Below are positions 37,301 to 49,061 of a stretch of 64,000 nucleotides of DNA, one piece after another. The DNA comes from Moringa oleifera. Its lineage: Eukaryota > Streptophyta > Magnoliopsida > Brassicales > Moringaceae. Numbering within the stretch: position 1 is the first letter of the stretch; the number at the start of each line of letters is the position of its first letter. Made by a program: the position numbers and the translations under genes. The stretch is taken from assembly GCA_021397835.1 (NCBI GenBank), contig JAJFZO010000065.1, positions 930,001 through 994,000 of the forward strand, read 5' to 3'. Below the pieces are notes generated by a model. It was given only the letters and a program-made list of their open reading frames with translations, ran no database searches and was not told where the DNA came from.

Positions 37301-38794
37301 TTGCCCACAGAAGAAAACTCTAGAGCTCCTTGGCTCTGTAAGTGTCATGTCCTTGAGCAAATTTGTATCAGGTTCTGTCTTCCCATTCTGGCCTAATCTT
37401 TGGTAAATTCCATCTGCCAACCCTGAAATCTGAAGGGGTGTTCTTGCAAGATCAATGTCTTCAATCCAGGGATTCACCTGCAATATCTCCATTATTGTCT
37501 GCAGGACCCTCTCTCCTCTTACCCCTCTACAACCTTGTAAAGACAAGCATCTCAAGGTGGCATTCTTCTGTAAACTCCTGAAAATTTTGATATAATCGTC
37601 CGGTCTCAAGCTCTCATCATCGTATATTCCCAACCGGGTCACACTTTCATTAGTAGTCAGCATTTGCAGGATGGCTGCAAGTCCACCTCTTCCAACTTTT
37701 GTTCTTCCTCCTCCAAAGGTCACAGACTTGAGTGTTGTATTTGCTTGACATTGCAAGGTAGAGAACCTGCTCAAAGGGCATAGTAAATGTTCCACACCTA
37801 TTCCGTTGAACCAATTTCCATCAAGATATAAGCTCTCCAGGCTCTTATTCTTGAACAGTCCTGCTGCAACATATACAACTCCCTTGTCTTTCAGACAAGT
37901 TTTTGACAAGGTTACCTCTTTGAGGCTCTGGTTTTGTTCCAGCACCCATCTGAATTCTCTAGCCCACCTGGATTTCAGCCTTACCCCTGTCATGTCTAGA
38001 GACTTGACAGTTGAGTTCAACCCAAGAGCACAAGCAACTCTGCAAGAGCCTGCAATGTCTAGTCTGTAAATTCGAAGTGTGCTGTTCTCTGGTACAAACT
38101 CAACCACCTTGGAGCTTTTTTCTTCTTTCTCTCCACTCCAAACATGAACCTCCATAGCTCTGTTTCTAGCTAAAACAGCAGATATGAGTGGCGTTGCTGT
38201 CATGGAGCTCGAGTCAAAAAGTATTAACAGCTTCAACATTGAGTTTGCTTCAATCATCTTTGAAAGCTCCTCAGCTCCTTTTGAGCCAATTGAGTCCTCC
38301 CATATCTGCAACTCTTCCAGACTGTCATTCACCTTAAGAGCAGAAGCAAGAAGTGCAGCTCCAGCGCTCCCAATCCTTGATTCTGAAAACATAATCTCTT
38401 TGACCACATTGTTCCTCTTCAAAATGTCAGAAAACTCTGATAAGCATTCTGCACTGAATGTATTTTGCCCGAACACAACCTGCTTGATGTTTATATTGTT
38501 GTCAAACAACACTCCAAGACTTTGCAGCAGTTCTAATTCCCATTCAACCCGGTGGAACTCCAAGGTTCTCAGAGATGACTGGGTGTCTTGAGCTGTTGCC
38601 AACTCTATGAGGATCTGACCTAGATACATAATGCTGTCTTCTGCTACCTTAATGTTCATTGAGTTCTCTGTTTCCTGGTAACAACCTGAAGCTGGTTGAG
38701 ACAAGTAGAAGGAGATGCTGTGGAGGTTGAGGCTTTCGGTTTTGATTGCCTGCAGAACCCATTGAAGATCTCTGAGGCTGTGGTTTGATGACAT
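34365..38794 (-). CDS. TRN1: TORNADO1-like LRR / ROC-COR-like protein
   Basis: Three exons, 38794-37291, 37181-35938 and 35747-34365, give 1376 aa (Arabidopsis TRN1 about 1380). TRN1 acts with the tetraspanin TRN2 in leaf and root patterning and auxin distribution. The N-terminal about 480 residues hold ribonuclease-inhibitor-type LRRs. A ROC-like GTPase region follows, with degenerate motifs: P-loop GQEYAGKN, G3 as WNLAGQHEF with Asn for Asp, and G4-like THYDK. A COR-like region (FFPRLQ-VHLHNRIM) and a C-terminal helical part with an Ala/Gly-rich segment (VGAAGAVAAGAVGAAAMG) complete it. The second intron (35748-35937) appears to use a GC donor (CAG/GCAAGA). A GT alternative nearby keeps frame but replaces the RLQ of the FFPRLQ segment with a nine-residue insertion. 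Confidence 0.93.
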
Positions 38795-41260
38795 TGCCTT
38801 ACTGCTAAAGTGTCTGAAACTTTGTTTGCTTCACCAAGACACAAAATACCATGATCCCAAGAAGGTCTAATGATCAATACCCTTCAAGGATAATTTTGAA
38901 AGCTCTACATTGATCATAACTGTTAATGCAATTAAATATCATACCAGTTGATCAGTCCTGTAGTTTCTCATGGGCATCTGATGTCACTGTCCGTGACAGA
39001 ATATATACTTAGAGTTCCTTAAACATAGATGCACTTTTATTTCAATATTCTAAACTTTTGTCTCAAGGCAATCCTTTTAATTTTTTCTTCAGAAGGATAG
39101 ATACCCTTACGCGCATGTTCCATCTATGTTTTGCTCTTATATAATCCATAATGCTGATTTACTTCCAGGAGCTATTTTTAACCTTCCGGTAAGGAATATG
39201 CTTATTGGGGTTGTCAATATCATGATTTGTGGCTTAACCTGAGCCGCTTGATTAATTAAGATTTGCCATAATGTGTTTGTGATGAGCAGTTGGGACCAAA
39301 AAGACAATTCACTGTCAGAAAAGCTGGAGGGAACAGAGCAATCCAGATGAACAAATGGCCTCGCCGCTCCTCCATTGATGCTCCATCTGAGAGGTTATAT
39401 CTGCCTGTTTCCATGGACCAGAAAGTAAAACACAAATAAAAAAAGCAGAAAGTTACATGGTAGGGTTTACATTACTAGAAAAAAAAAAGAAAAAAGGGGC
39501 GCTTGTATGTCTACTTTTTTGAAAGTCTTGCATTGTCAGAGAATTCTTCAGTTGCCTTTCTCTTCTGTTCCCATTGAAAAGGATAAAGGAATCCTATAAA
39601 GCAGAAGAAAAGGCAATTGGGTGTTGGTCAGATTTACCTTTGTTTAAGGGATCTGATGATCCCCACAGTCCAGACAATCCCTGTTCATTCAAAGACTAAT
39701 AAGGCTGTGTTTGGACATCCTGCACAGATCTCATGGGTTGTTTTTCTATTTTTTCCATAACTGTTAAAAACCCTGCATAAAATGGGTACCTCAATTATGT
39801 TTAAGAGTATAATATTCGAAGGTAAGTTCAAAGTGTTCAATTCTTTATGTACAAAGCAAACGCGGCCAGGGGCTGTGCAATGTGAATCGGCACCTGCAGG
39901 GCTCTGTAGTCAAGAGGGTGCATCCCTCGGTTGGTGTGTAGTGGGTTCCCATGTCAGATTGTGGATGGTACTAGTTGGCCAGCATTTTCAGAAGACTTTT
40001 TATCACACTGCATGTGATGCTACAGATTGTCAACTAAGAGAGGAATCTGTATCAGCTTTACTAGAAGCCCAGATAGTAAAGAACGTAAGACAGGTGAGCA
40101 GAGAATAAACAGAAGCCCTGGAAGCCAAAACTTGGAAGATACAACTAGTCTGAATGTGGATTTTGAGTATTATGAGGGTTCCAGATCTTGTCTATTAGGT
40201 TTTGGGCATGGCTGCATAGTAACCCACATAACAGATAATGACCAAGCTTGTATAAGCACACCATCAATGCCACTGACAGTGAAAGTTGGTGTTTCAGAGA
40301 GAGGGACAGGGGCCCATATGAAAGGTACTGTCTACTTTGAGGTGCTTAAAGAAATGAAATTTCAAGCAGACAATGATCTGAAAACGAAGCAAAACATATC
40401 CGGCTCTGTAAAGTATGGATAAGAACAATCATGGCCACACAGAGTGGTCTTCGAGAACAGAAAATTTCTGAAAAATTTATTAGCACATGGAAAGCCATGA
40501 AGGACAACCTGTAACTTCGCACATGATGGCAGATGATCCAAAAACTAATCCTGTCTGGTCCAGTCATCTCAAAAATGCAATCAAACCAACAGCCTCACAG
40601 CATTATATCACAAGAAAAGGAAATCAGGCTTTCTGTTTGCGGTGTAAACTTGTTTAATAAACTGTTTGAACAAACATGAATGCAACTATCTTATTGATGG
40701 GGATATTGGAATGTATATCCTTACAGTGTTTCCCACTAGGAAATCGACCAGAACTCAGCGCCATTTTACAGAAAAACAAATTCAGATAATTTGAATAAAA
40801 TCAAGACAAGCAGCAGAGATTCTGCAAGCAGTACAGCAGTGAGATAAAAAAAAATCAAAAAATTTAAGATTACTGTTTCATGTACTACTGCTGATATGCC
40901 TTACTGGAGATGCCCAATCCAGTAATTGGAACCAATCTTCTCGAGTATATATCCCGCAATCAGATTTTACAACTCACTCAAATGCCAAGAAAGAACCTAA
41001 GCTTTTTTAAACATTCAAGAAGCCCAGAAAAAAAAAAAGAAAAAAGAATTGAATGTCAAGCCTTACACAAAACTCTTGTAGCTGGTTTCTCTCTGAATGC
41101 GTATACTTCAAATAAAAAACCCTCGTTGGCCCTATGAGACCAAACCATTATGAACCTGAAGTATAATAACGGGAGAGTAGTAAAATTCACAGTCCTTCAT
41201 CTCTTCAAATGGATTTCATCCACCTACAATTTATCTTTCAATATCAAAGTAACAGATCTC
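38795..41260. other. Spacer: TRN1 promoter, unassigned DNA, RRM gene 3' UTR
   Basis: The left part is the TRN1 promoter. The right part probably contains the 3' UTR of the RRM gene. Two overlapping open frames (39782-40108 and 40027-40422) have no recognisable domain and are low in confidence. No tRNA or repeat was identified. Confidence 0.45.
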
Positions 41261-42599
41261 CTAGGCAGCAACTCCTGCAACAAGTTTATAGATAGAATGA
41301 CAAAAAGAAAAAAGAGATTAACCTAAGTACCATGGCTAACATCTCAACTCAACTTTATAAACACATTTCCAGTAGAAATACATTTTCAAAAGCAAAGGCC
41401 AGTCTTTAGATACTTATACAATTAAATAAAACACAGCTTGTGAGTGTGGAAGGCCATTAGGAGGGGATAAGAGGAGTTAAACCCACTTGTAAGGTTCAGG
41501 TTGGGGTGTGGTAATGCTATTTATTTTTGGCATGACTTAATGGGGTTCAGAAGTTCCTCTTGAGAGAGCAGATCCTGATCCATTTTCACTAGCACGAAAC
41601 CAAAATGCTAGGTTGTGTAAGTACAAATGATAAACAGGTAAGGTAGACAGTACAATTTAAGAGGCATGTCTTATTGGGAGGTAGGACAATTAAAACACGT
41701 TTATGGGAGGATCTATGCTTCCAAGGTAGGTGCAAGTAGAGATGATCAAGTGTTATGAACAGTGTGAAGCAATAACAAGTTCGCTGTTGAATGATATTTT
41801 AGGGTGCTAGATGCTACTAGCCATGAAGAGAGTGAGGTGTAGTTTCCTTAAAAGACAATAAGGGCTCAATATGGGGAAAATTCTTAACCATTGAAAATCT
41901 GAAAAGAAGAAGGAGAATCATGGTAAAGAGATGTTCTTTTTGCGCAAAGAGTAGAAGGAGATGGCAAACCACATCTTTTATGGTATAGAAGAGAGGCTCT
42001 TGCTGTTTTAGGGCATCCTGGGTCTTGTGGTTTAAAACAGGGTCACCAGAAGATGAATTCAAAATTTTGTCAGGTCTAAGAGTTTGGAAAAAAAGATCAT
42101 TGGTTTGGTTCTTGTGATTATTGTTCAGCTTCAGAAAAGCAGCTGTAAGAGCTTTTGATAAGATAAAGGCACCAGCTGAGGTGTTTAGGGATAAATGGCT
42201 ACATATTCTAAAGCTTTGATTATCTATATAGATAAAGTGGACTAATCAAATTAACTAAAAATCCTAATCTTTAAAGGGTTGCATCCCTTTGGTGCTTTGC
42301 AAATAAAATCTTTTGTTTCTTATCAATAAAAACAAAAACAAAAAAGAACAAAAGAACAGCTTCCAGTTGATCATTTTTAATGGTTCAGAATGGAGGTTAT
42401 TCAGCTTTATTTTGTACCATAGAAGATATGACAGCCAATTCTTGGATCAGTGTAGACTAAGATAGATGAGCAGCATGCGCATGCTAATCACCATAGGCAT
42501 AGTTCAGAGAGAGAACAAAATGATATCAAGAAATCCATTTCCTAGCAAACGCATATGTATCACTTACACAGACCACGAACATTTTAAAGTTCTCCATAG

Positions 42600-42639
<40 letters not shown>

Positions 42640-44639
42640 AGAGGTTCTATTTATGTCTGTCGAAAGCTTCATGTAAAAGTATGGCAAAATTTCTAGTTGA
42701 TTGGAATTTCTTCCGAGTTCCTAAAGGAAAAAACTTTTTAAGTTTAAATGAAAACTGTCCGCAAGCAAATGTGGTTGGTATGACAGTCAATACATGCATT
42801 TGTGAATCTTAGATTCTAACATGATAATCAGAAAAGAATAACAACATAAACAAGCATCAAACATGACTCAAAGCAGGTCTTACAATGCTTCTCAGCAAAT
42901 TTGCCAGACTTACTCCATTTTAGTTCAAAGAGCAGAAGAAGTTTCCTTAAAGAGCTCATAAACTTCAACTGCATAACTTCTGTGTAATGTCATGCTGAAA
43001 GCTAAACTAGATTTTCAAGAACCTTTTCAAGATATACGAAAGAAACTATAGGAAGAGTTACCTCTATTTGACTGTCTACTTGCAACACTGTAGCTTCCAA
43101 CATAACCTTCCGAGGCTACATTGCTAAGACCATAGCCAAGAGAACTAGAACCACCATCTAACTCAGAACTGGAGGACCTCCAAGTTGTGTCACCATATAC
43201 TGAACCACCGCGGTACAAGTCCCCTAAAGAACCCTCATAACCAGCTGATCCAGACAATGATGACGTTGGGCCTCCAGCAGTAGCACTGTTTCTTCCATAA
43301 CCTCCTCCAAGACTGTAGTTGCTGTCACTGCTATCATAACCAACATTTCCAGGGGTATAGCCAGGCAGGTTCCCTCCTGCTTGACCAGAAACAGTAGAAG
43401 GGCCCCAATTTACTCCACTATTTCCAAATGAAACTCCAAAACTCCCACCTGCAGAACTGAAGTAACCACCAGGGCTGGCAGAATTTGGACTATTGTTAAG
43501 GCCCGCATTTCCCCAGACATTTCGATTACTTGAGCTGAAGACAGAATCAGTTCTTCCATTCCCCCCGTTATAACCAATTGGAGTGTTATACCTGTTCGAA
43601 TTACCACTATAATAGGGACTTGGAATTCGCCCATATCCTAGACTATTGCCAAAGTTGGAATTTCCTCCATAGCTTGGATTCAAACCTGGCTCCATATTCA
43701 TACCTAATCCATAACCAGAGGTACTAAATGTAGGAACCCCACTTCGACCACTACTAAGTGGACTAAATCTACCATCCATCCTGACTCCAAAACCACCAAC
43801 TGAGCTTAGATTATAACCCTGAGCATAACTATTAAGGAAGCTATTGGCTCTACTCAAACCATAGTTATATCCTACTAGAGGGCTCCGGCCTTGCCCTGGG
43901 GATAGCTCTTTTGGGACGGCTCTCTTAACCTCAACCAGTTTACCATTGAGTTCATGAAATGTTTTATGCAGAACTCTGTCAACTGCCTCATCTGAATCAT
44001 AAGTAATGAATCCAAATCCTCTTGGCCTTTGAGTGTTATGATCATACATCACCACAACATCTGTAATTGTACCAAACTGATCAAAGTACTTCTTGAAGTC
44101 ACTCTCGGTGATACTAGATGGTAAGCCTCCAACAAAGACCTTTTTCACGCGTCCAGGTCCAGGCGAGCCATGACTGCTGCCTGCATTTCTGTTCAAGGTG
44201 TGCTGATCATCCCTGGGAACAGCCTTCTTTGCTTCGACCTGAAAAGTCAGAAACCAATAAAAGAAAATCTTATACAGAACCAGTGCAGCAAAAGAGATTT
44301 GAAACTGAAGATGGGGATGAAGAAAATCTGAATACAAGTCATTATACAACTAGATTCAGATGCATTCTAAATGAAATTCCACAATGCTTAAAGGATACTC
44401 TGAAACTAGCAACTCACGGTGCGGCCATCAATGATGTGCTTCTCCATGATTACTCCCTCAGCAACAGCAGGATCTGCGAAGACGATGAAACCGAAGCCAC
44501 GGGCACGACCCGTGGCACGATCTTTCATGATTACGGCCTCCACCACTTCTCCAAACTTGCTAAAATATTCCTTGAGACGTTCTTCATTCGTATCCCAAGA
44601 AATCCCACCAATGAAGAGCTTACCAAGATCCGATTCCAT
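41261..44639 (-). CDS. Two-RRM hnRNP-type RNA-binding protein
   Basis: Coding exons 44639-44418, 44238-43062 and 41274-41261 give about 470 aa. RRM1 (about residues 6-80) has RNP2 LFIGGI and RNP1 RGFGFIVF; RRM2 (about 110-187) has VFVGGL and RGFGFITY. The rest is Gly/Ser/Asn/Tyr-rich and low in complexity, as in plant hnRNP A/B (Musashi-like) proteins that bind mRNA. Exon 2 ends at AATAGAG/GTAACT. The only exon that restores the family's C-terminal R/N-G-V/I-A-A end is a 14-nt piece at 41261-41274, giving RGVAA-stop. If that intron is retained, the frame instead ends NSSYSFFRIS. It matches Arabidopsis At5g55550/At4g26650 in order and sequence (from memory). Confidence 0.93.
41275..43061 (-). 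other. Last intron of the RRM gene, with GA microsatellite and possible retroelement tail
   Basis: A 1787-bp intron between the main RRM exon and the terminal 14-nt exon. It includes a (GA)n run (about 42602-42636). It also has a plus-strand stretch ending in TTGTTTCTTATCAATAAAA followed by A-rich repeats (about 42310-42350), which resembles the 3' tail of plant LINE elements. No reverse-transcriptase frame is visible, so the LINE idea is weak. Confidence 0.4.
42602..42636. repeat. (GA)n microsatellite
   Basis: About 16 GA dinucleotides in the last intron of the RRM gene. Confidence 0.9.
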
Positions 44640-45300
44640 CTTCTCTACAATCAAACCCATCAGTCAATGACTCAATCCCAAGAACAGAACTATTAGCGAA
44701 GAGAACCCATCAATCATATCAAAAAATCAAAAGTATCACTTCAAGTCCGTATCCGATAATCGCACATCAAGAAGGCATATTCAAGTGTTCTAGCAATGAT
44801 AGGAATCGAAATCATGCCCGTAAAACGAATCACATTGATGGTTGACAGTAAGACATTATAGCAGCCAAAATATCAATCATCATCAAAGAAAAGCAGAACA
44901 AGAAAAAGATTAAAACGATAATAGCGGACAATCAGACAAAAAGAAAATAACATACCTTGTCTGACAATTAGACAGAATCTGATGGGTGCCCTGATCAAAG
45001 GCAAAGTGGGTGATCGTCAAATTGAATATAGGATCATAGGATCCTCTACGAATCAATCAGAAGCTGACCCACAGTTCCTGATAATCCCAAAAAAAGTGAC
45101 GAAAATTAATCCTAGAAGAGAATTCTTTGGATCAAGACGCATGAAAATTTTAAGGAGAGCTTAGAAAGGCATAAAATTCACCATTTGGAGATGACACAGA
45201 TGAGAAAATGAGAGAAACTAAGATCTGAGAGGAGAAATAAGAGCAAGGGAAACAGGGGAAGATGTGTTCATTTTATCTCTCGCTAAAAAGGCCCTTCTCT
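44640..45300 (-). promoter_or_regulatory. 5' leader with intron, RRM gene
   Basis: A donor (CAAG/GTATGT at 44956/44955) and an acceptor (TTGTAG ending at 44645) define a 311-bp leader intron whose 3' end is only five bases before the ATG at 44639. This excludes the in-frame ATG at 44660, which would fall inside the intron, as the start. CT/GA-rich promoter sequence lies at 45240-45460. Confidence 0.5.
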
Positions 45301-47150
45301 TCTTTCTCTCTCTGCTTCTCTTTGTTTCTTTTTATCTTTCTTGGTTATTCCACTCCTCTTAATTAAATCAAAAGAAATGGAATTTGTAGCATAGGATGTA
45401 AGAGAGAGACAGAGAGGGAGAGAGACGGACTGAGAGAGAGAGAGAGAGAGAATAGAGTGACAATATATATCACTAGAGAGAGATTGAGATTGGCGATCCT
45501 CTGGTTTAAGAATATTTGGAGGTGCCTAAAGAGTGATGACAGGAGATGGTGATCTTTCCTTCAAATATAATATTGCATTTCAAAAATCTTTTTTTCAATT
45601 TGCTATTATTCCTTCATAAAAGTGGACATAAAATAGGTCTTTTTAAGTAATATAAAAACAATATACTATTCCTTGCTTGGATTGCATGTTAGAACATAAC
45701 TATATGTAAATTTTGCATTTTTAATTGTAAAACATACATTTGGGTGATCATTTTTGTTGAAAATCTAATCTTTTCTACTCCTATTTCTCCATTCATTAGT
45801 AAAATTAATGAAAAGTCTTTTACAGGGCATACAGGTTTTGGACAGCTTGGTGTTTCAAGACAGTCATGTCATGTAGTATTTTGGGCACAATGCTGCTTTT
45901 TTATATATCCAGGAGTTACATGTAGCATTCAACCTCAAAGTAGACAGGATTGCATCTTTCACACAAGATAAAGCAATAGACAACTCATTCGATTCCTAGT
46001 TTCCTAACAGATTAAGTGAGCTCATTGAAAGGATCACCTTTTTTCATCCAAACTTTCATCGGCTTAAACTCTATCACAACAGCTCCCTAAAGAGCACTTT
46101 TTTATTCAATGTTTCGTGTTTATGCATGATATAATATAAACCCATTGGCATTTATTATATCAAGGCTTAGCAACCTAAGCCAGTTTGATCGGTACCATAA
46201 TCAACAGCATGAGAATTGATACAGTAAGGATCAGGTGATCATGAACTCCACATCTCCATCTCCACCACCAAGCATACATTAATCTAATAATAACAGTTGT
46301 TGACATTACAAAGTTATGGTCAATTCAACACATGAAAGATTCTATATTTGTGGTCAACAGAAGATTTAGAAATGTAAGGCAAAACAGCATGATCCTACTC
46401 AACATTGCAAAATTCCTTTTTTGAACTTTTCCAAGTTGACCCTTCAGTGTTATAATATTCAAAAAACTTCGTCTTGTGGCAATTGAGTTCTATGTGTCTG
46501 CCGTACACAGAGACACACTGACGTTTGTCAAATTGGTTGAACAACTGTTTGCACCTAAACTGATATAATTTTCACTAGCCAAAAGGCACCATTATGCTTG
46601 TTTTTAGTTTGAGTGGTATTGAATCTGAAATTGCTAAGGGCCTGTTTGAGTTGTAGACACGATCTCTGTGGATGTTTACATCCATTGTATCTTATGTTAG
46701 GCTGGATTAGCTGGGATTGAGAGTCACAAGAGAACTACTTGAATCAACTTTGTTTTTGCAATTTGGGTGAGGCATCGCTTCACCTTTTTCTTTTGGATAG
46801 GATGAGTTTGTGATTGCTTGATAAGTATGGGCAAATTGTAAATATAAGATGCACAGAGGCATCACTGGAATGAATATGGTTAAGATGAAGGTATTAGGAC
46901 TTATGAATGATTAGGCTGCAGAAAAAATAAGCATGCATGCACTTACTTTGAAGTTTAGCTTGAAATAACATTTACTTATACTCAGAGTTCATTCTGCTTA
47001 CTGTGTACATTGGCTTTTCTGCCTTCACTAACAGAGAAGGCTCAAATGGATTATTTTATTAAAATCTAACCTGCAAGGATTTCCTGCTGAAAAGAGAAAT
47101 TGAGTGACCATTCTGAAGAAGGAGAGGGTACATGATGAGGAGTGCCCACT
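45301..47150. other. Spacer between RRM gene and LRR pseudokinase
   Basis: A GA microsatellite (45431-45452) and otherwise unassigned AT-rich sequence. The short open frame at 45744-45971 shows no recognisable domain. The right end is the pseudokinase 3' UTR. Confidence 0.5.
45431..45452. repeat. (GA)n microsatellite
   Basis: GA dinucleotide run upstream of the RRM gene, part of a longer GA-rich promoter zone (45410-45485). Confidence 0.85.
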
Positions 47151-49061
47151 TCAGTAATTTGATCCAGGAGTATCCCATGTTTCAGGTATCACATTGTGCA
47201 ATAAGCAGCATTCATGTTGGCTGGATGCAAAAGAAGACATAGATGAAATAGAATTGTCCTCAAGTGTAGAATGGTTCTCATGTGCATTCATGATTTCCTC
47301 AATCTTCTCCAGGACCTCTGCCACAGCCGGTCGATCATCGGGAGAATGTGACACACATTTAAGAGAGACATTAAGCAAAGGAAAGGCCCACTGCCTTGCA
47401 GCCTTGTGAACCTCCTTGTCGAAAACCTCCCCAGTCCACTCCTCCTTCACCATGGCCCTCACCCATTTAGGAAGGTCTATCCCACTTTTCTCGACAGTTC
47501 TGCCTGTTAGCAACTCAAGTAGAATCACCCCAAAGCTGAAGACATCTCCTTGTTCACTGAGGGATTTCTCTGGGGCTGTATAGCCATTGGAGGAGAGGAG
47601 GCAAGCCAGCTTGGGGTCTAAGAATCTTGAAATCCCGTATTCACTTATGAGTGGATCCTCATTTTCGTCCAACATTATATTTGAAAGCTTGAGGTTCCCA
47701 TGAGGGATGATGTCTCCAACATCAGACCTCTGGTATATGAAATCCAGTCCTCTTATTAAGCCATATGCTATGGATAGCCTAAGTCTCCAAGGGAAATCTC
47801 TCTTACCCTCGATGTAATCTGCCAATTATAAACAAAAAATTTCAGAAACTAAGTAAAAATTTAGGTTGTTATGTTTAGAATAGTTAAGTTTTTCATGGTT
47901 CCCATACTTACTTTCTAGCAAGTTTAGCAGGCTCCCATTGCTTTGATACTGGTAGATCAGGAGCTTTTCTTCTTCGGTTGAATTGTAACCAACGAGGGGT
48001 AGTATGTTCGGATGCTTCAAGTTCCCTATCTGCGTCATGGTTTGGCCAAACCGTTCGAAGGAAACCTGCAGTTTTTTCAATCTTTTGACAGCGTAAACAG
48101 TGTTGTTCTTTAGTGTTACCTTGTAAAGGCTGCTGCAAATGCTCTGACTCTGCAGATCAGCTGTAGCTTCAAGGAGATCTTCGAGGTTGAACCTTTCATG
48201 CTCTTCAACAAAGAACAGAAGCTGAGAGCGTGTTTCCTCTGGCTTCACTTCCCCTATACCCTTGATTGGAGAGACCCGCAGAGGAGAGGCCTGAAGGGCC
48301 TTGAGGATCTCCCTCTCTTTGGCTAGTTTAGCTGTCTTCTTGCTCAGAGAGCATATAAACAAGAAGAAAAATGCCATACCAACAACTAAAGGTATGAAGA
48401 TTGTCCACTTTTCATGCCATGATTTCTTGTGAGAATCTGACTCAGCAGGAGCCTGTGAGGGAACAGGCACTAAGTCTGTTTGTTCTATCAAGTTTCTGAT
48501 ACTTCTCATCTGTAATGCTCTGCGGCTCGCTGAAAACTCCTCAACATGTTTGAATTCCTGTTTGAATAGCTGGGTGATGCTGGTGAAATGATTCTGAGAG
48601 ATGTCCAAACTTCTGAGATATTTCAACTTTGTTAGCCCCAGAGGCACTCTCCCTGACAAAAGATTGCTGCTTAAATTCAAATAGGCCAACTTTGTGCAGT
48701 AGGATATTGAGTTGGGAATACTTCCTCTGATAAGATTCTTTGCTAAGCTAAGAACTTCAATATTTTGCAGCTTGCAGAGGGAATCTGTATCAATCCTCCC
48801 ACTAAGATTCAAATTTTCTAGTCTTATTTCTGTTATTGTGGTACCCCGGACATCGCACTTTAGGCCCTTCAACTTATAACAGGATGGATGAGGCAACAAC
48901 CCATTCAAGCTAATTAGTAGAGTGTTTTCAGGATCAACTGCTCTAATGAACCTGAACAGATACTCAGACTCTGATAGCTCACCTCCCATACAGACAGTGA
49001 GCACAAGAGGAAAGACTGCAGTGCATAGCAGCCTGTTCAGGAACATATTGAGGTTCCGCAT
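47151..49061 (-). CDS. Probable inactive LRR receptor-like kinase
   Basis: Two exons, 49061-47912 and 47818-47151, give 605 aa. Residues 1-26 are a signal peptide. An N-terminal cap with paired cysteines (HPSCYKLKGLKC) is followed by about four LRRs (residues 78-165). The transmembrane helix is at about 219-238 and the kinase-like domain at about 290-575. The domain is degenerate. The glycine-rich loop is replaced by SQSICSSLYKV and HRD by HGN (423-425). DFG is replaced by EYG in ISEYGISRF (443-445), although the VAIK lysine (AVKRL, Lys326) remains. It is therefore a pseudokinase, in the style of the plant clade III 'probable inactive receptor kinases'. The ligand and pathway are unknown. Confidence 0.9.

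Noticed and set aside
39782..40422. Two overlapping frames between TRN1 and the RRM gene
   Set aside because: No domain or homology is recognised and they overlap in different frames; kept only as an unassigned note.
44660..44660. Upstream in-frame ATG of the RRM gene (MGLIVEK start)
   Set aside because: It falls inside the inferred leader intron (44645-44955); family members start a few residues before the first RRM, as the ATG at 44639 does.
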